Shown here: positions 49,662-62,193 of the stretch, piece by piece
How positions within the stretch are numbered: position 1 is the stretch's first letter
Layout of the letters: each line of letters starts with the position of its first letter
Source: Coniferiporia sulphurascens
Lineage: Eukaryota > Basidiomycota > Agaricomycetes > Hymenochaetales > Hymenochaetaceae
Reading direction: 5' to 3'
Assembly (NCBI GenBank): GCA_002794785.1
Contig: NBBA01000020.1
Location: forward strand, 372,001 to 436,000
DNA: 64,000 bases
Program-made: the position numbers and the translations under genes
Notes under the pieces: model-generated
The model's input: only the letters and a program-made list of their open reading frames with translations
The model's database searches: none
What the model was told of the DNA's origin: nothing

Positions 49662-50607
49662 TTATACAAGGGAGAGCGTTCCCCTTTTTATATCGATTTT
49701 TCTGTGGCGGTTGAGGACTCTGAGCTGAAAATGGGACTAAATCAATTGCACCAATTATTTGCGTTATTTTAAGAGTCTCAAGGAAGCCGATAATACGTAC
49801 CTCCATGATGATGCACCCAGAACAGAGTAGAAGGAGCAGTACGATTGCCGATGTTGCAAATATGCTCCTGGGGGGACGATTGATATAAATGTCGTTGGTG
49901 AGTATGCATAGGCAATGAAGCACATACGTGAAAAGAATATTCATGATCTTGTCGGCGTATGCGGTTACTGGGTCCACGCAGACCGGGGTGCAGGAGTACC
50001 TTCTAGGCTCGAGCATTGTGTGAAGTAACCGCAGCAGTTGAACTTGGAGAGTATGTTACACGTTGTCAGTTGGCAGTACTAGACAGACAGGGGCGTGTCA
50101 TACCTTGGCTTGCAAGAAATCTCTGAAGTCTTCGTCGTATCCCTCCCAATATTGAAAGAACGTGGCGCGTTCTTGCAGCGTCCTCCACCATATGATTACC
50201 CCTACCCCAATTATTACGGCCTGGTCGAGGCAGAGAACCGCATTCAAGAAATTGAACGAGTTCGAAGAAAACTCGCGCTTGGGTGGAAGCGTAAACGCGT
50301 GCACCAGGGAAGGAAGCGAGACAAAGAATGTCGCAATGAAGAGTCCGCCAAGGGCGAATACAGAGATGAGATCTCTTTGAGTGAGAACCATACCCTGGAC
50401 AAGGCCCCTTTTCATCCAGACGAGCGACAGAGCCGTGAACGTTATTCCGAGCGCGAGCAAGGTAAGGTCTAGTCCGACATAGACTGCGAGCAGGTTGCGA
50501 GTGAGTTTGTAAGTCGGGGAGACGGCCTCCTGGCCCGGTAAAGAAAGAGTGGCGTGTTGTATACAGTGTATCTCTGGCGTGGCTTGGAGTGCATCTTGGT
50601 GACGGAA
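49662..50607 (-). CDS. Fungal tetraspanin (N-terminus and one frame junction unresolved)
   Basis: Four-helix membrane protein. TM1 (LLAVYVGLDLTLLALGITF), TM2 (LISVFALGGLFIATFFVSL) and TM3 (NAVLCLDQAVIIGVGVIIWW) lie in one exon. Then come YWEGYDEDFRDFLQAK, an intron, and FNCCGYFTQC with the hallmark CCG motif of the large loop. TM4 (SIFATSAIVLLLLLCSGCII) and tail LRVLNRHRKIDIKRGTLSLV end at TAA 49662-49664. Two problems remain. Between CCGYFTQC and CVDPVTAYADKIMNILFT the frame changes with no intron longer than about 32 bp available. Also, the TM1 exon has no ATG in frame after the stop at 50608-50610, so an upstream exon must supply the start. One candidate is the open stretch at about 50690-50785. 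Could be intact with unusual splicing, or a young pseudogene. Confidence 0.65.
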
Positions 50608-51092
50608 TCAAAAGAGCGCATATACCGACCCTATAGAGCCGCGCGAGCGCGAAAGAACTTGAAGAAGTGGAGTTATGGAAGCGAGTCAACCAGTATCTCG
50701 CAGAAGAACGGGTAAGACAGTGTACGAGTAGGGATCGTGAGGGACGTAATGGTCAGTTATGAGGGGGTCATTCAGGTTGGCATGCGTTCAAAGCGAGGCC
50801 ACGGCGCAGCACAATGTAGTTTGGAGGCTTCGGCCACAAATGGACTAAAAGTCCTTTTATGTAACGAGGCAAAAACCGCGCTACGTCACGCGAAGTCACG
50901 TCACCACATCGCGTCACTGCTCCCGCGCCGCGAGACCTTAGCTGAGGCTACACGCGGTAACGGCTACGAACATCGTCTCCTCCGACTGCGATATCTTGAG
51001 CTTTAAGAGACTTGGAACAGTGTCGGTATTGGCTACGGCTTTATATTTCTTGTGACGATTAGGCGAAATTGGAGCCACTCAAGTTGCGTACG
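50608..51092. promoter_or_regulatory. Divergent tetraspanin / RFC1 promoter with clustered CRE- and MCB-like sites
   Basis: At 50881-50920 the sequence has CTACGTCACGCGAAGTCACG and TCACCACATCGCGTCACTG. That is three (A/C)GTCAC half-sites of the ATF/CREB type and one CACGCGAA motif resembling SBF/MBF sites. This lies about 170-210 bp before the RFC1 ATG. The function is inferred from motif similarity only. The leftward end may also contain the first tetraspanin exon. Confidence 0.45.
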
Positions 51093-54000
51093 ATGCCACC
51101 GTCTGCGGGTCAGTCAACATCTGTGAAGCCCACAAAACCTCCTGGGAAGGACATACGCTCTTTTTTTGGTGGAAAGGGTGGCGGAGATGGTGCATCCTCA
51201 AGCGTGGGTGGTCCGAAAGCATCGAAACAGGTCCCTTCTAGTCCCCCTAAGGCACGTATGACGAACCTGTTTCCACAAAACCGCGTTCTGACAAAACACC
51301 TAGCCCAACCCGATCCAGAAACAAGGTGCAGGGAAGATTAATGCGATAGAACTTGGTGAGTAATTGATTGAAACGCGCCTCTGCCTCAGTATTGCTGACT
51401 CGTCTATATCAGACGAGGAGGAGGAAGAGCTTCCAGTCAAGTCTCGGACTGTATCAACGAAAAGGAAGGCTATATCGGTTACGAGCGATGAAGATGACGA
51501 AGACGAGAAGAAAGCACCCCCCAAGAAGAAACAGGCAGCCACTCCTCGGGGCAATACCAGAGCTGCGAAATCAACACCAAGGGCAAAGGCCAGGGTCATT
51601 AGTAGCGACGACTCCGAAGAAGAGGAAGTGAAGAAGGCACCAGTGAAGAAAAAGCAGGCACCTACACCCAAGCCGACTCCAAAGACGAAAGACAAGGAGA
51701 AGGCCCCTGCGAAGCCGAGACCAAGTGTATCTAAGCCCCGGAAGCGCAAGGATGACGAAGACGATTACGAGGAGGAGTCGGATGATGTCAAGCCGCACAA
51801 AGATAAAGAGCCCTCCAAACCCAGCCAACAAGATGGAGCCAAGAAGTTCAAGTAAGCCCATAATTTTCTAGTGCTACGAAGATTCCTCTAACGATGGCAC
51901 AAGCTGGGCAGCTGCGAAGGCCGCCAAGTTAGCGGGGCCCTCCGCACCCGGCTCTAAACCCATCCCCGATGGCGCACCCAATTGTCTCGCGGGACTTGCA
52001 TTCGTCTTCACGGGTGAACTCTCAAGCTTCGCGCGCGACGAGGCTGTCGATTTTGCAAAACGCTTCGGCGGGCGAGTTGTCGGTCAGCCATCGAGCAGAA
52101 CTGACTTCGTCGTCCTTGGTGATAACGCCGGTCCTTCGAAGCTCGCTGCGCTTAAGAAACACGGTATCAAAACGCTTAACGAGGATGAATTCCTAGAGCT
52201 CATCGCGACCCGCAAGGGCAGTGATACGGATAAAAAGACTAAAGAGAAAATGGCAAAAGAGGAGCAGAAAATACGTCAAGCTGCGGAGGAGATGGAGCGT
52301 GAAGAACGCAGGGTGGAAAAGGAAAGGAAAAGGGCTGTTGCAGGGTCAGGTGCAGACGCGATGAGCGCAGTTAAAACCCTCCGGGATCCGCACTCTCAAT
52401 TATGGACGACGCGCTATGCTCCACAGGGCCTCAGGGAGATTTGTGGTAACAAAGGACAAGTGGAAAAGCTACAAGGCTGGCTACATGACTGGTATGTTAG
52501 GACCTTGTCACAAATTTCTAGTCTCGACTTTCCCCCGTCTCTAAATGGAATTAATAGGTCTTCAAGCGTAAAGTCGGGCTTTAAAAAGCCTGGAAAGAAC
52601 GGCATGAATATATTTCGCGCCGTGCTGATTACAGGCCCGCCTGGTATCGGAAAGACGACAAGTGCGCACTTGTGTGCCAAGTTAGAAGGATTTACTCCTA
52701 TCGAGCTGAATGCGAGTGATGCGCGGAGCAAAAAGCTTGTGGAGGTCGGTAAAAGCACTACTTTACTGTTATAATGATAGTCGTCCTGACATCGTCTACA
52801 GAACAGCACAAACATTGCCAACACGTCCCTTGATGGCTGGATGGGCGGGGGAAATGTGGGATATTAATTGTTAATCTTTCGTTGAAAGGCTAATTTTATT
52901 ATCAAGGCTACCAACGCAGCCGGGATTGAGATTACCGGCAGGAGCTGTCTCATTATGGACGAAGTCGATGGCATGTCCGCAGGCGATCGCGGTGGCGTCG
53001 GCGCGTTGAATGCCTTGATCAAAAAGACCAAAGTGAGCGCTAAGACTTCATCATGAGTCCTAGGCTTACCACGTTGGCTTTAGATCCCTATTATTTGTAT
53101 CGCAAACGACAGAAACGCGCAAAAGCTGAAGCCGATAGTACATACTACGTTTAATCTATCGTTTAGGAAGTACGAATGAACTGTTCGAGTGACTACTTTT
53201 GCTCATTTCCTTGCTAGGCCCGAAGCTGCGGCGATTAGGTCGCGTATTATGACCATTGCATTCAAGTAAATGATCGATACCTGTTCCTTCTATTGTGCTG
53301 ATATCTATACAGAGAAAAAATGAAGATACCCGCCAACGTCATCGACCAGCTCGTCCTCGGTGCGCAGTCGGATATTCGCCAGGTTCTCAACATGCTGTCG
53401 ACATGGAAGCTCTCGAACGACACCATGGACTTCGACGAAGGCAAGGAAATGTGGGTTCTATCCGCTTTTAATCAGTGCCTAGTTGATTTTATTATAATCT
53501 GATATGACAGGGCGAAACTTAACGAGAAATATTCTATTATGACTCCGTTCAATGTAATCAACAAGATGCTTGGCCCTTATCTTTTCTCGCCTACAGCGAG
53601 GGAAACCTTGGGTGACAAAATGGAACTGTATTTCCATGATCACGCCTTTATTCCCCTCTTTATTCAGGTGAACAACATGTACCCGGGGAGATTCTGGGGA
53701 TTCAAAACTGATAGTCCCTTTAGGAGAATTATCTGAAGACGGAACCTGCAAAACTCAGGAATGAAAGTGGGCAAGAAAAGGTCCTTCACCATTTGAGGCT
53801 CATGGATAGGGCTGCGTCATCAATTTCGGATGCGGATCTCGTAGATGCGCTTATCCACGGGTAATTAACGATAATACGTACTTTATCGAGGGTTTGTCTG
53901 ACAATTATATGGTTGCTCAGGCCCGAGCAGCATTGGTCGTTGATGCCGCTTCACGCTGTCACATCGACTGTGCGACCTGCTTCCTTCCTCTTTGGCAATG

Positions 54001-54890
54001 GCGCTGGGTATGGAGGACCAAATGCCATGTCTTTCCCGCAGTACGACCTACCTTTCGCCTTTTTCTGTGATATTCCGTAGCTGAATTATTTTGATAGATG
54101 GCTTGGGCAGAACTCCAAACAAAACAAGCTCACGAGGCAACTTGGCGATGTGCAGATTCGTATGCGGCTGAAAGTGTCAGGAGACAAGCCTGAGATCCGA
54201 CAGCACTATATTCCTGCCTTGATCCCGCGGATCGTCAAGCCACTCATTGATACCGGTTCAGTGCGTTGAGCCCTTACCAGACAAAATTCGTGGGGTGACT
54301 TATACTCATATCCTTGTCGCCTGTAGAGCGCGGTCGATGAAGTCATTGAGACAATGGATGACTACTATCTGACCAAAGACGACTGGGATACTGTCATCGA
54401 GCTTGGGTTGGATCAGAACAAGGATGAAGTAATTCTCAAGAAGATATCCACAGCCACGAAGACGCAGCTTACGAGAAAGTGCGTTTCTGTCCTTCACACC
54501 AGACCTTCCACATGCATATTTGCTTAAGAGTTGTCAACTAATGTAATAATCGTCTTTGCAGGTACAATGCCGGAGAGCATCCTGTGCCGTTCCATAAGGC
54601 GCAAGAGTTCGGCAAGGTGCCCAAGAAGCTTGCGGGTGGGCCTGCGCCAGACCTGGAAGAGGTTTTCGACGTAAGTAGCGTTGCACATATAATTGCGTCT
54701 GGGTGCGTTCATACCCGTGTCTAACCGTCATTATGTTTAGCTCGACGAAGACGTCGAGGAAGAACCGGAGACGAGGGACGAAGATGCTGACGCAGAGGAT
54801 ATCTCGAAGGACAGTTTGATTAAGGCGGGAGGCAAAGGGAAGGGGAAGGCAAAAGAGAAAGTGGAAAAGAGTAAAGGCAAGACGAAGTAG
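51093..54890 (+). CDS. RFC1: Replication factor C subunit 1 (clamp loader large subunit)
   Basis: Large subunit of the RFC clamp loader that places PCNA on DNA in the nucleus. The start at 51093 gives MPPSAGQSTSVKPTKPPGKD / IRSFFGGKGG; the (D)IRSFFG stretch is a PIP-box-like PCNA contact normal at the RFC1 N-terminus. A Lys/Glu/Asp-rich linker follows, then a BRCT domain (CLAGLAFVFTGELSSFARDE ... GGRVVGQPSSRTDFVVLGDN). The AAA+ module has Walker A GPPGIGKTT, ELNASDARSKK, Walker B CLIMDEVDGM and sensor 1 IICIANDRNAQKL. The C-terminal RFC1 domain includes DQLVLGAQSDIRQVLNMLST and ETMDDYYLTKDDWDTVIELG. The acidic then Lys-rich tail ends TAG 54888-54890. The first intron (about 51257-51304) joins SPPKA to PNPIQKQGAGKINAIEL. 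About 950 residues, complete. Confidence 0.93.
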
Positions 54891-55452
54891 TTTGAATTCA
54901 TAATATTATATTGTACAGTCTTGATTGTGTCCTAATTTCGTCTGTAAACTGTTTCTCAAATCCCTTCTGGAGGTTCTGAACGTCTGGACGGTCCAATGAG
55001 CGAGGATACTAAGGTGAATGTAAACATTGATTACAATATGTATCCTTCCTGAGTGTTAAATTATAGCTACGTTTATATACTGTTAGGGAGACAAATATTG
55101 TAGGTGTGCGTTTATTGCAAAACAATTACCTGGGAAGAAAAAATAAGAAAGTCTAAGTGCACGATGTACGAGCCAATGGGCATATGATCCGGAGACGTAA
55201 TGAGGTGAAAAAATTGCTACAGAAAAATATTGCATAGATGTGTGAAGTGAAATGATATGAACGCGACCGTAAGCGGCAGCGATATTGACAACACAGGAAC
55301 ACGAGGACGGTGACTTCTAATATTAAAAAAAAACAAGTATGCACTTGATGTAGCAAGGAACGCCGGGATGGAGAGAAAGTAACTCGCGGCAAGGGAGGTC
55401 GGAGGGTCGGCTGGTGACAGACGAGTTAGAGAAGGCATCAAAGCAGGGGTAC
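54891..55452. other. Convergent 3' region RFC1 / SAMHD1-like
   Basis: 562 bp, AT-rich, holding both 3' ends. No gene seen. Confidence 0.4.
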
Positions 55453-57801
55453 CTATTGCTTCCGCTTCTTGACTAGAATCCCGTCGGCCTCGTCCTGAGC
55501 ATCTTCAGTCGTGCCCCGCTTGCGCCGCGCACTGCGTGTCACGCGGAGGTTCAGCGCAGGCTCCAGAGCAGAAGCAGCAGCCCGTCTAGGCGTGCGGACG
55601 CCAGCAGGCTCCTCCGTGTCCGTCGCCACCACATGCTCCTCGTCGACCTGGACGCGGTTCGCCATCCCTCCGCCGGCAAGTGGACCTTGTGCACTGTACG
55701 TAGACGAGAAGCTCCCCTGCGTTATAGTGGCGAGGCTTGGCGTGCGCGACAGCACGCGCCGGTGGCTCTGCGTCGGCGAAGGTGGGACGAACGAGTGACT
55801 GACTTTCGTGAACTTGTTCTGCGCTGCGAATGGCGTCTTTGCGCTGCCTGGCATGCTGAAGCTCACGTTGCGCGAACACGGCTGTACACTAGCTGCGCGG
55901 GGTGTAGATGGCGCCTCTGTAATGGGTGGGGTGGTCGAATCTGAGGCGTAGGATTGTGATGAAGTCAATACGTCGCCGCTTGGTAGCGACTGAAGGAGTT
56001 CGCGATATCCTGCCTGGATGACACCGTAGTAGCTATTTGTGCGTGAGTTGTTGAGAGTAAAATGAGTAGGTATGGGCCTGCTCACAGAGGCACTTTCGTG
56101 TAAATCCGAAGCAACATTTCGGCGAAGCAAGCTGGCATCAGTGTAGAAAGCTCTCCTGGCTCGGCTTTAAAGGACTCTGTCGACGAGGTCAGCAAAGATA
56201 AGGTTGACTGGAATGTACGACGACAGACCATGGATATTGTGTTTCCCGTAGAAACGAACGAAATCAATCGGGTTCCTCTCCTTCATACCATGGTGCAGCA
56301 TAGAGATGTCGACTATTACGTGCTCCTTGGTAAGGCCAGCAACAAGCTCCTGGCTTGGGCCATCCTCTGCCGGGTCGGCATTTTCAAAAAGCATTTTCGC
56401 AGTACTTACGATACGCTCCGGCGTGATTGTGCTGCGCAAACTGTCGCGGAGTTCCCAAGGAAACGTCTTCCAATCGACGCAGCGATACAGATCGCGCATG
56501 CGCATACGGTCGAAAATTGCGCGGCTCTCCGCGAGCGCAGGATCGTCCGACATCTCGATGCGCTCCATGATGTTGTCCGTAAGGTGCACATACTTGCGCG
56601 GGTCGAGGATCCGCTCTGCGATGGCCATCACGGGTTCTGCAAGCTTCAGCGCGTCTATAATCATGTACTCGATCGCACGTGCGGTCTTATGACTGTAGAT
56701 ACGCTTGTGGTTACTGAAGCGCAGTGTGCAGACCTCGTAGACTGAGTTCGCGTCTTTGATATGATAGCAGATTTCATCGTTTATCACACGTGCGGAGTCG
56801 ATCAGCCTACGCGCAGAGAAGTTGTTGTGGTCGCCGATAGCGCGCACGTCTCGAGCGATATAGTCGAATCTACGAAGAATGAGAGGCGTAAAGTAACAAG
56901 AGAACTGCTACACACTTGTCAACGTCGATCCCATTCCGCTTGTTAGCGACGATATCAAATAGGAACTTCTTCTCTGGAGGATTCCTACGGTTCTGTCAGT
57001 ATCAGCTGGAACGCGTACGAGACCCTGACCTACTTGGCTGCCGAGAGACGCACAGTACCCTTAATGAGATCTTTTATGAAATTAATATCGTTGAGGTCTA
57101 TCTCGATCTCATTTTGCTTGACGAGGTCGTCGAACATCATCTCCGAGGCATCCTCATGCGTCCATTTCTGATCTGGCCTGGGGAAGTAATAGTGTGAAGA
57201 CCGAAGCGTGAAAAGAAGGAAGGGTACCGCCACGCACAAGACTGCAGGTATGAAGAACCCATCCCACACGTGGCTCCAAGGCCCATGACCAAGATCATGG
57301 CAAAGTCCTGCAAGCTGCACACAGCGCACGTCGCGCTCAGTGATGCCTAGCTCTGGCTGAATTGTCCGTAGTCGCTCGACAAGCATGCCCGCCAGATAGG
57401 CGACACCTGTATCTCGTCGGTACATATGATATTCCTCAACAAATGATATAATACGCACCTATACAATGCTCAAATCGATTGTGTGAAGCCCCGGCCCAGA
57501 CATAATATGAAACTCCGAGCTGCTTGATCGAACGCAGCCGTTGAAATTGACGTCTGATATGATGATTTAGGCGATAAATTCCAACCAACGACCCAAAGGA
57601 CGCGACATTCCAATCAAAATTCGAACTCACGTATCGATGAAAGCCCAAATAAACGGGGAGAACGTTACTGAGCTAGGCGCATTAGCACAACGATGAGTTA
57701 CACGATAAAGTAAGTCCTCGCGTACTGAAGTCATGAACCGGGTCCTTAATCGACCGCATTAGCGATTGCTCCGATGGAACGTCTAGCCCCCCGGAGTCCA
57801 T
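55453..57801 (-). CDS. SAMHD1-like HD-domain dNTP triphosphohydrolase
   Basis: Predicted to split dNTPs into deoxynucleoside and triphosphate, limiting nucleotide pools. Start at 57801: [20 protein letters not shown] / [18 protein letters not shown]. Then [38 protein letters not shown] and [20 protein letters not shown], which contain the metal-binding H...HD...of the HD domain. Downstream segments [34 protein letters not shown] and [20 protein letters not shown] match SAMHD1 closely. There is no SAM domain at the N-terminus, as in other fungal members. The C-terminal 200 residues are a Ser/Pro-rich extension with basic clusters ([14 protein letters not shown]) that look like nuclear localisation signals. 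About 620 residues; ends TAG 55453-55455. Confidence 0.9.
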
Positions 57802-58517
57802 CGCTATCCTCTCTGCCTTTCGTATGCTATGAAAACGACAAGAGCTTCACTCCCGAGTTTGTGGCGTAAAGTCCGGTCGAGGATGTGTAAGTGCAAGGCA
57901 CCTACTAAGCGCGCGTCCGGACGCTGACTCGAAGAATTGTATTCGTGCGAAACCACTGCTTCTTTTGCACACTTCGGATAGAGTATGGTTTGTGCTTACG
58001 ACACTGTACAAGCTTTGAAGCTTGTTGCTCGACAAAACAACGGGAAGAACATTACTACACACTAACATATGAAATAAATGCGAGCCCAAATCTTAAAGAT
58101 GATGAAAAAATCTAACAACTGCGCCCGGGCCGAGATCTAAAGAAAAAGGATTTGCGCTGAACGCCAATCTCAGTTGTAACTAACTTCGATCTCCGATCAA
58201 CTACGGAAACCGACACTTATCTCGAGCCAAAACTGAACAGAGACCAGAAGCATTACTTTGCAGAAGTGCCCACCGCCTTTCAACAATACCAAGTAATTCC
58301 GAGTCAATCCAACAAAACATATATCCTATTCGACAGATTCAGATAGTGCATTCAGGCCCAATTTTATATAGAATACCACATTTCACATCGTTAGGCTCTG
58401 AACCCACAAGCAATCACGATCACATCTTCTTTTCAAAAAGCAAAGGCGATCTCCACGGAACTTAATCCCACTTTAATAAAAGCCTTACACATCTTTTCCA
58501 CGACCTATTCAAGCTCA
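57802..58517. other. Intergenic, SAMHD1-like promoter and P450-5 3' end
   Basis: 716 bp; no gene recognised (longest ORF 80 codons, no family match). Confidence 0.4.
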
Positions 58518-60775
58518 TTAACTTTTAATGAGTGACACGGCTTCCTTGTTACGAGGAAGGAATCTGCAATCGAACTTCTCCGGTTCGCTGATACCGCGGA
58601 CCAAACTCCGAGATTAATAAGAAGTTCCAGCATACTAATGGGCAAATTCTCACCTCGTGCTGTCATTTGTAAATCCTCCTTCAGGAAGAACTTCTCGACC
58701 GTCGGCGTCCAGACTTGGGGAGATATCGAAGACAGCCAAGATATTCGCTATCGCCAGCCACAAAGTTGCCTCCGCAAAGTGGCGACCGGGACAAATACTT
58801 TAATTTAAAATGAGAAGGATCAATACGAAGAGTATGGATACACGATAACAAGCTTCCCTACCGTCTTCCAAAGCCGAAAACAGCGGATGCAGGGTCTAGA
58901 ACCTGAGGTGCTTTGCCGTCAATCTTCATAAAACGCTCGGGAAGGAATTGGGTAGGGTCGGCGTAATTTATTTCGTCAAGCATCATGTGCCTTTTCAAGT
59001 AGACTTGTGAGATTCAATCGACACCCTGAAAGTTAAATGTTTACCATATGTTAGGTATTATCAGAGAACCTTTCGGTATCAATTTTCCGTCTAATTCCCC
59101 GTCTTCCATCGCCCGGTGTGGTATTCCTGAGCAGAATCCAATTAGTAAAACTGACTGTTATTTTCACAGGACCATGCTCATTCATGGAATTTACCAACGG
59201 GGAATGGAGGTCCCCAGCTACCAACCGCCCCATAAGAGTCATTCCACTTGTAGATCGTGATGTGAAAAAGTAACTCACCGCAAACATTCTTTTAAGATAC
59301 AATCGATGTACGGAAGTTCATCCTTATCCTCGAATAGTGGTAAACGCTTGCCGTGCGTAACGCCATCGATCTCAGCCTGAACTCTCTTTGCGATATGGGG
59401 GTGGAGGACCATAGCAAGTACGAATGTACGAAGCACGCCGGAAGTCTTGGAAATTTTAAATCAGTTTAACTTAATGTTCCGTGGAGTAAATAGCACCTAC
59501 AGTCCCGACTCCGGCTTGGGTTACAAAAAGTGAGAGAGTAAGAATGTAATTATTGTGAGATACAAACCTCGGTAGAGTGTCCCGGCTACCTCCTTTATCG
59601 ACCGAAGGTAGACTTCGTCCTTCATCTCCTTCCGATCATAGTTATCAAGCATGAGTGCTACCAGGGACTGCCTCTCTGTACTTGATCCGGCAGCCTGACA
59701 AGACGCGTTACCCATGAAAAAGTCCTAAGTATCGTAGTGTCCTACCCTCTGGCTCTTGACCATCTCAAACGGCCGTTCTAGTATCAGTCGTAGCGCATCT
59801 CTTCCTTGTGCGGCTAGTTTCTTGTAGTGTACACCAGGGAAGAAAGACGGCAAGAAGCGAACTAGAATACTCTTTGAGTTTCATTACGCCGTCCTCTTGT
59901 ACATAAAGCGAACGCTCACGAATTGGGCACAGGTCCACAAGAGTCATTCCGGGTGCTCCGGGGCCGAAGATGACGGGACGGGATTGCTCAATATGCTTTA
60001 TGAGCGGGTCGCCCTGCGGGGCGATGTGATAGTTGTAGGTTACCGAAAGAATTGTCGACGCCGCAAACCTTCCGACCAGATTCGTCAGAATCAACCCAGG
60101 GTGGGGTAAATATAGAAGAGGTACTCTAACCTCTTAATTTGCGCCGAGAAATCCTTAGGATCATCAAGGAGTCTGACGAGTAGTGCGCGCGCTTCGTTCG
60201 TTTGAAGCGGCTGGTGAGAAGTCACGGCCCGTGGGTTTAGGTATTGCTGGAGCAGTCGTCGGTGGAGCCTCCAGAGATTTCCATACGGCAGGAGGGTCAC
60301 AGTACGTAATTTAACCCTGTGTGTCATATATAGATGAGAAATTATAACTGACGAGTAAGAACACTTACATTTCAAATACATATACCATGCGCGGCCTATC
60401 AGAATAAACCGATCCCTGCTTATCCATCAGTTCTTGTGCGTGCTTGATATTGTTTAACACAATGAATGGCCGTCCAAGGGCATTCATATAAATGATATCG
60501 CCTTCCGAAGTGAAAACGTTAGGTCAATTAACTCTCAGTTCCTAGAGGCTCATACCATATGTCTTCACCCAAGCGGAAAACATCTTCCACTGGCCCTTTG
60601 CCCGAATCTCACGCAGGTTCCCAATAAGCCAACTACCCTCTGGACCCGGCGGCAATCGTAATGTATGTGCATCTTCGGGTTGATAAACTCTTCGAAGGAA
60701 GGCGAACGCCAAGGTACTGGAAAGGAGCACGAGGAGCAAGAGTGTTGTTAAGTCCATAGTTTGAAGTAGGTCCAT
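58518..60775 (-). CDS. Cytochrome P450 (fifth, distinct family)
   Basis: Membrane-anchored monooxygenase of about 510 residues, not closely related to the tandem array. The start at 60775 gives MDLLQTMDLTTLLLLVLLSS / TLAFAFLRRVYQ, then hinge LPPGPEGSWLIGN. Other blocks: TLLPYGNLWRLHRRLLQQYL (C-helix WxxxR), FLPSFFPGVHYKKLAAQGRD, K-helix KECLR, GIPHRAMEDGELDGKLIPKG, PERFM, and heme loop FGFGRRICPGRHFAEATLWL. More than ten introns, with at least one 14 nt exon (CCGGAGTCGGGACT, near 59510). This exon codes for the I-helix core AGVGTT, where the usual acidic residue of AGx(D/E)T is Gly. The C-terminus (SEPEKFDCRFLPRNKEAVSL) ends TAA 58518-58520. The type resembles O-methylsterigmatocystin-oxidoreductase-like P450s of basidiomycetes; substrate unknown. 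Confidence 0.85.
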
Positions 60776-62193
60776 GAGGCCATCGAAAGGGTATGGGCAC
60801 CAGCCCCGCGGGAGATATATATCGCCAGGACGTGCGACCGCCGAACCTGCCAGGTATTATTAGAAGAGCTTGTGACTGAGACGCCGATACTTCGAGCGCA
60901 GGGTCGTGAAATGTTTAAGCTGAAATGCAATAATAGAAACTCCCGGGCGCTTCTTAGCTTCGAGCGTGAAGTGAAGGCTGATAATTCTTCGACCAAATTT
61001 GCTTTAGAACTCAACAACGTGGCAAATAGCGGTCTTCCAATCAACGCCTGCCAGGATGCGTGCGATTGGATCATATACGTCAATACGGCTTCATAGCAGT
61101 GTATTCATTGGACACGCTTCTATTACTAGAGAAAGCAGCTGTCTTCGACTTGAACGTGGTAGGATCGTGGCGTAGCGTTGATCTTTGAGCACAATACAGA
61201 TTTAAGGTTCTAAGTATGGCGTCCGCCTCGGGCAAGTATTTGGAGTGAGAGGCGTCAGCTGCGGTAGCGATCCTTGTTTGGACATCTGCTCCGTAGTCCC
61301 AACCGCCGTAGCTAGATGGTCCAGAGTCTGGATTCTGAGTACTACTAGTAGGTGTCAGTGAGAGGGAGTAAAGCTGTTTCAAAGCCCCTTTGGAAAACTC
61401 CAGATTTCATATGGATGCCTAAGTCCTGCTCAGGATTTATTCTGGACATAGGCCGTTATTTAGGAAAGAACGGCCGATTACGAAGTTTTGGAAGAAATGA
61501 GTAAATGGTAAGTAGATGGTTGCAAGAAAGTTACAAGCGAGATTCGCTTCGGAGTTCGGACATGTAGCCGGAACGGTTATCAATTACGTCATCTTAAACC
61601 ACTGACTGGCGGCCTTATTACTCAGTTGCTCGTTGCAATCTCCCTTCACTTTGCTTGACGGTCTTTCAGCAGGATCTGCAAGAAACGTTCTGTGTCCGGC
61701 TTGAAATCACCAATAGGAAGGACATGCGCACTAGAGGCTGTAACTATACTTATCCGGAATCTGATGTAGATCCAAACTGAAGAATATGCAGAACTTGTAG
61801 CAATTTGAAAGTGGCATTTCAAACAAAGATCGACTACACGACACTTTAGCTTTCCAGAGGTCTCTGCTTCGAGTCCAAGAAATAGAACGCCAGGTGTTGC
61901 AGGGGGATCCCATTATAAATTCCTGGACATTTCTTGAAGACCTTTTACGGACGAAAGAAGATTGATACTTCATCAACTTGCCTGGAACAACAAGCCTCTT
62001 ACTCTTTTTAAACTCGACTGGTGAACCTTGCGACCATCAAATCAGCGGGATCAGATCCTAAACTCAAGCTGGCGCTCAGGTTCAACTGGCATCGTGACGC
62101 CTCTTAAATCCATCAGCCCGCTTATCCCCCTCGTCGGCTGCCTCGCTTTTCTTCCTCCACTTGGTTGCGAGCAGTCGAAATCGAAGTACTGCG
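60776..62193. promoter_or_regulatory. Shared divergent region P450-5 / epoxide hydrolase
   Basis: 1.4 kb between two divergent genes. A minus-strand open frame at 61080-61382 lacks an ATG and a recognisable family, so it was not called. No clear TATA boxes. Confidence 0.4.

Noticed and set aside
57847..58089. 80-codon minus-strand ORF upstream of the SAMHD1-like gene
   Set aside because: Short, no motif, lies in a probable promoter region.
61080..61382. Minus-strand open frame (contains PSSYGGWDYGADVQTRIATA) upstream of P450-5
   Set aside because: Composition looks protein-like, but there is no ATG, no recognised family and no clear splice partner. Transcript data could revive it.
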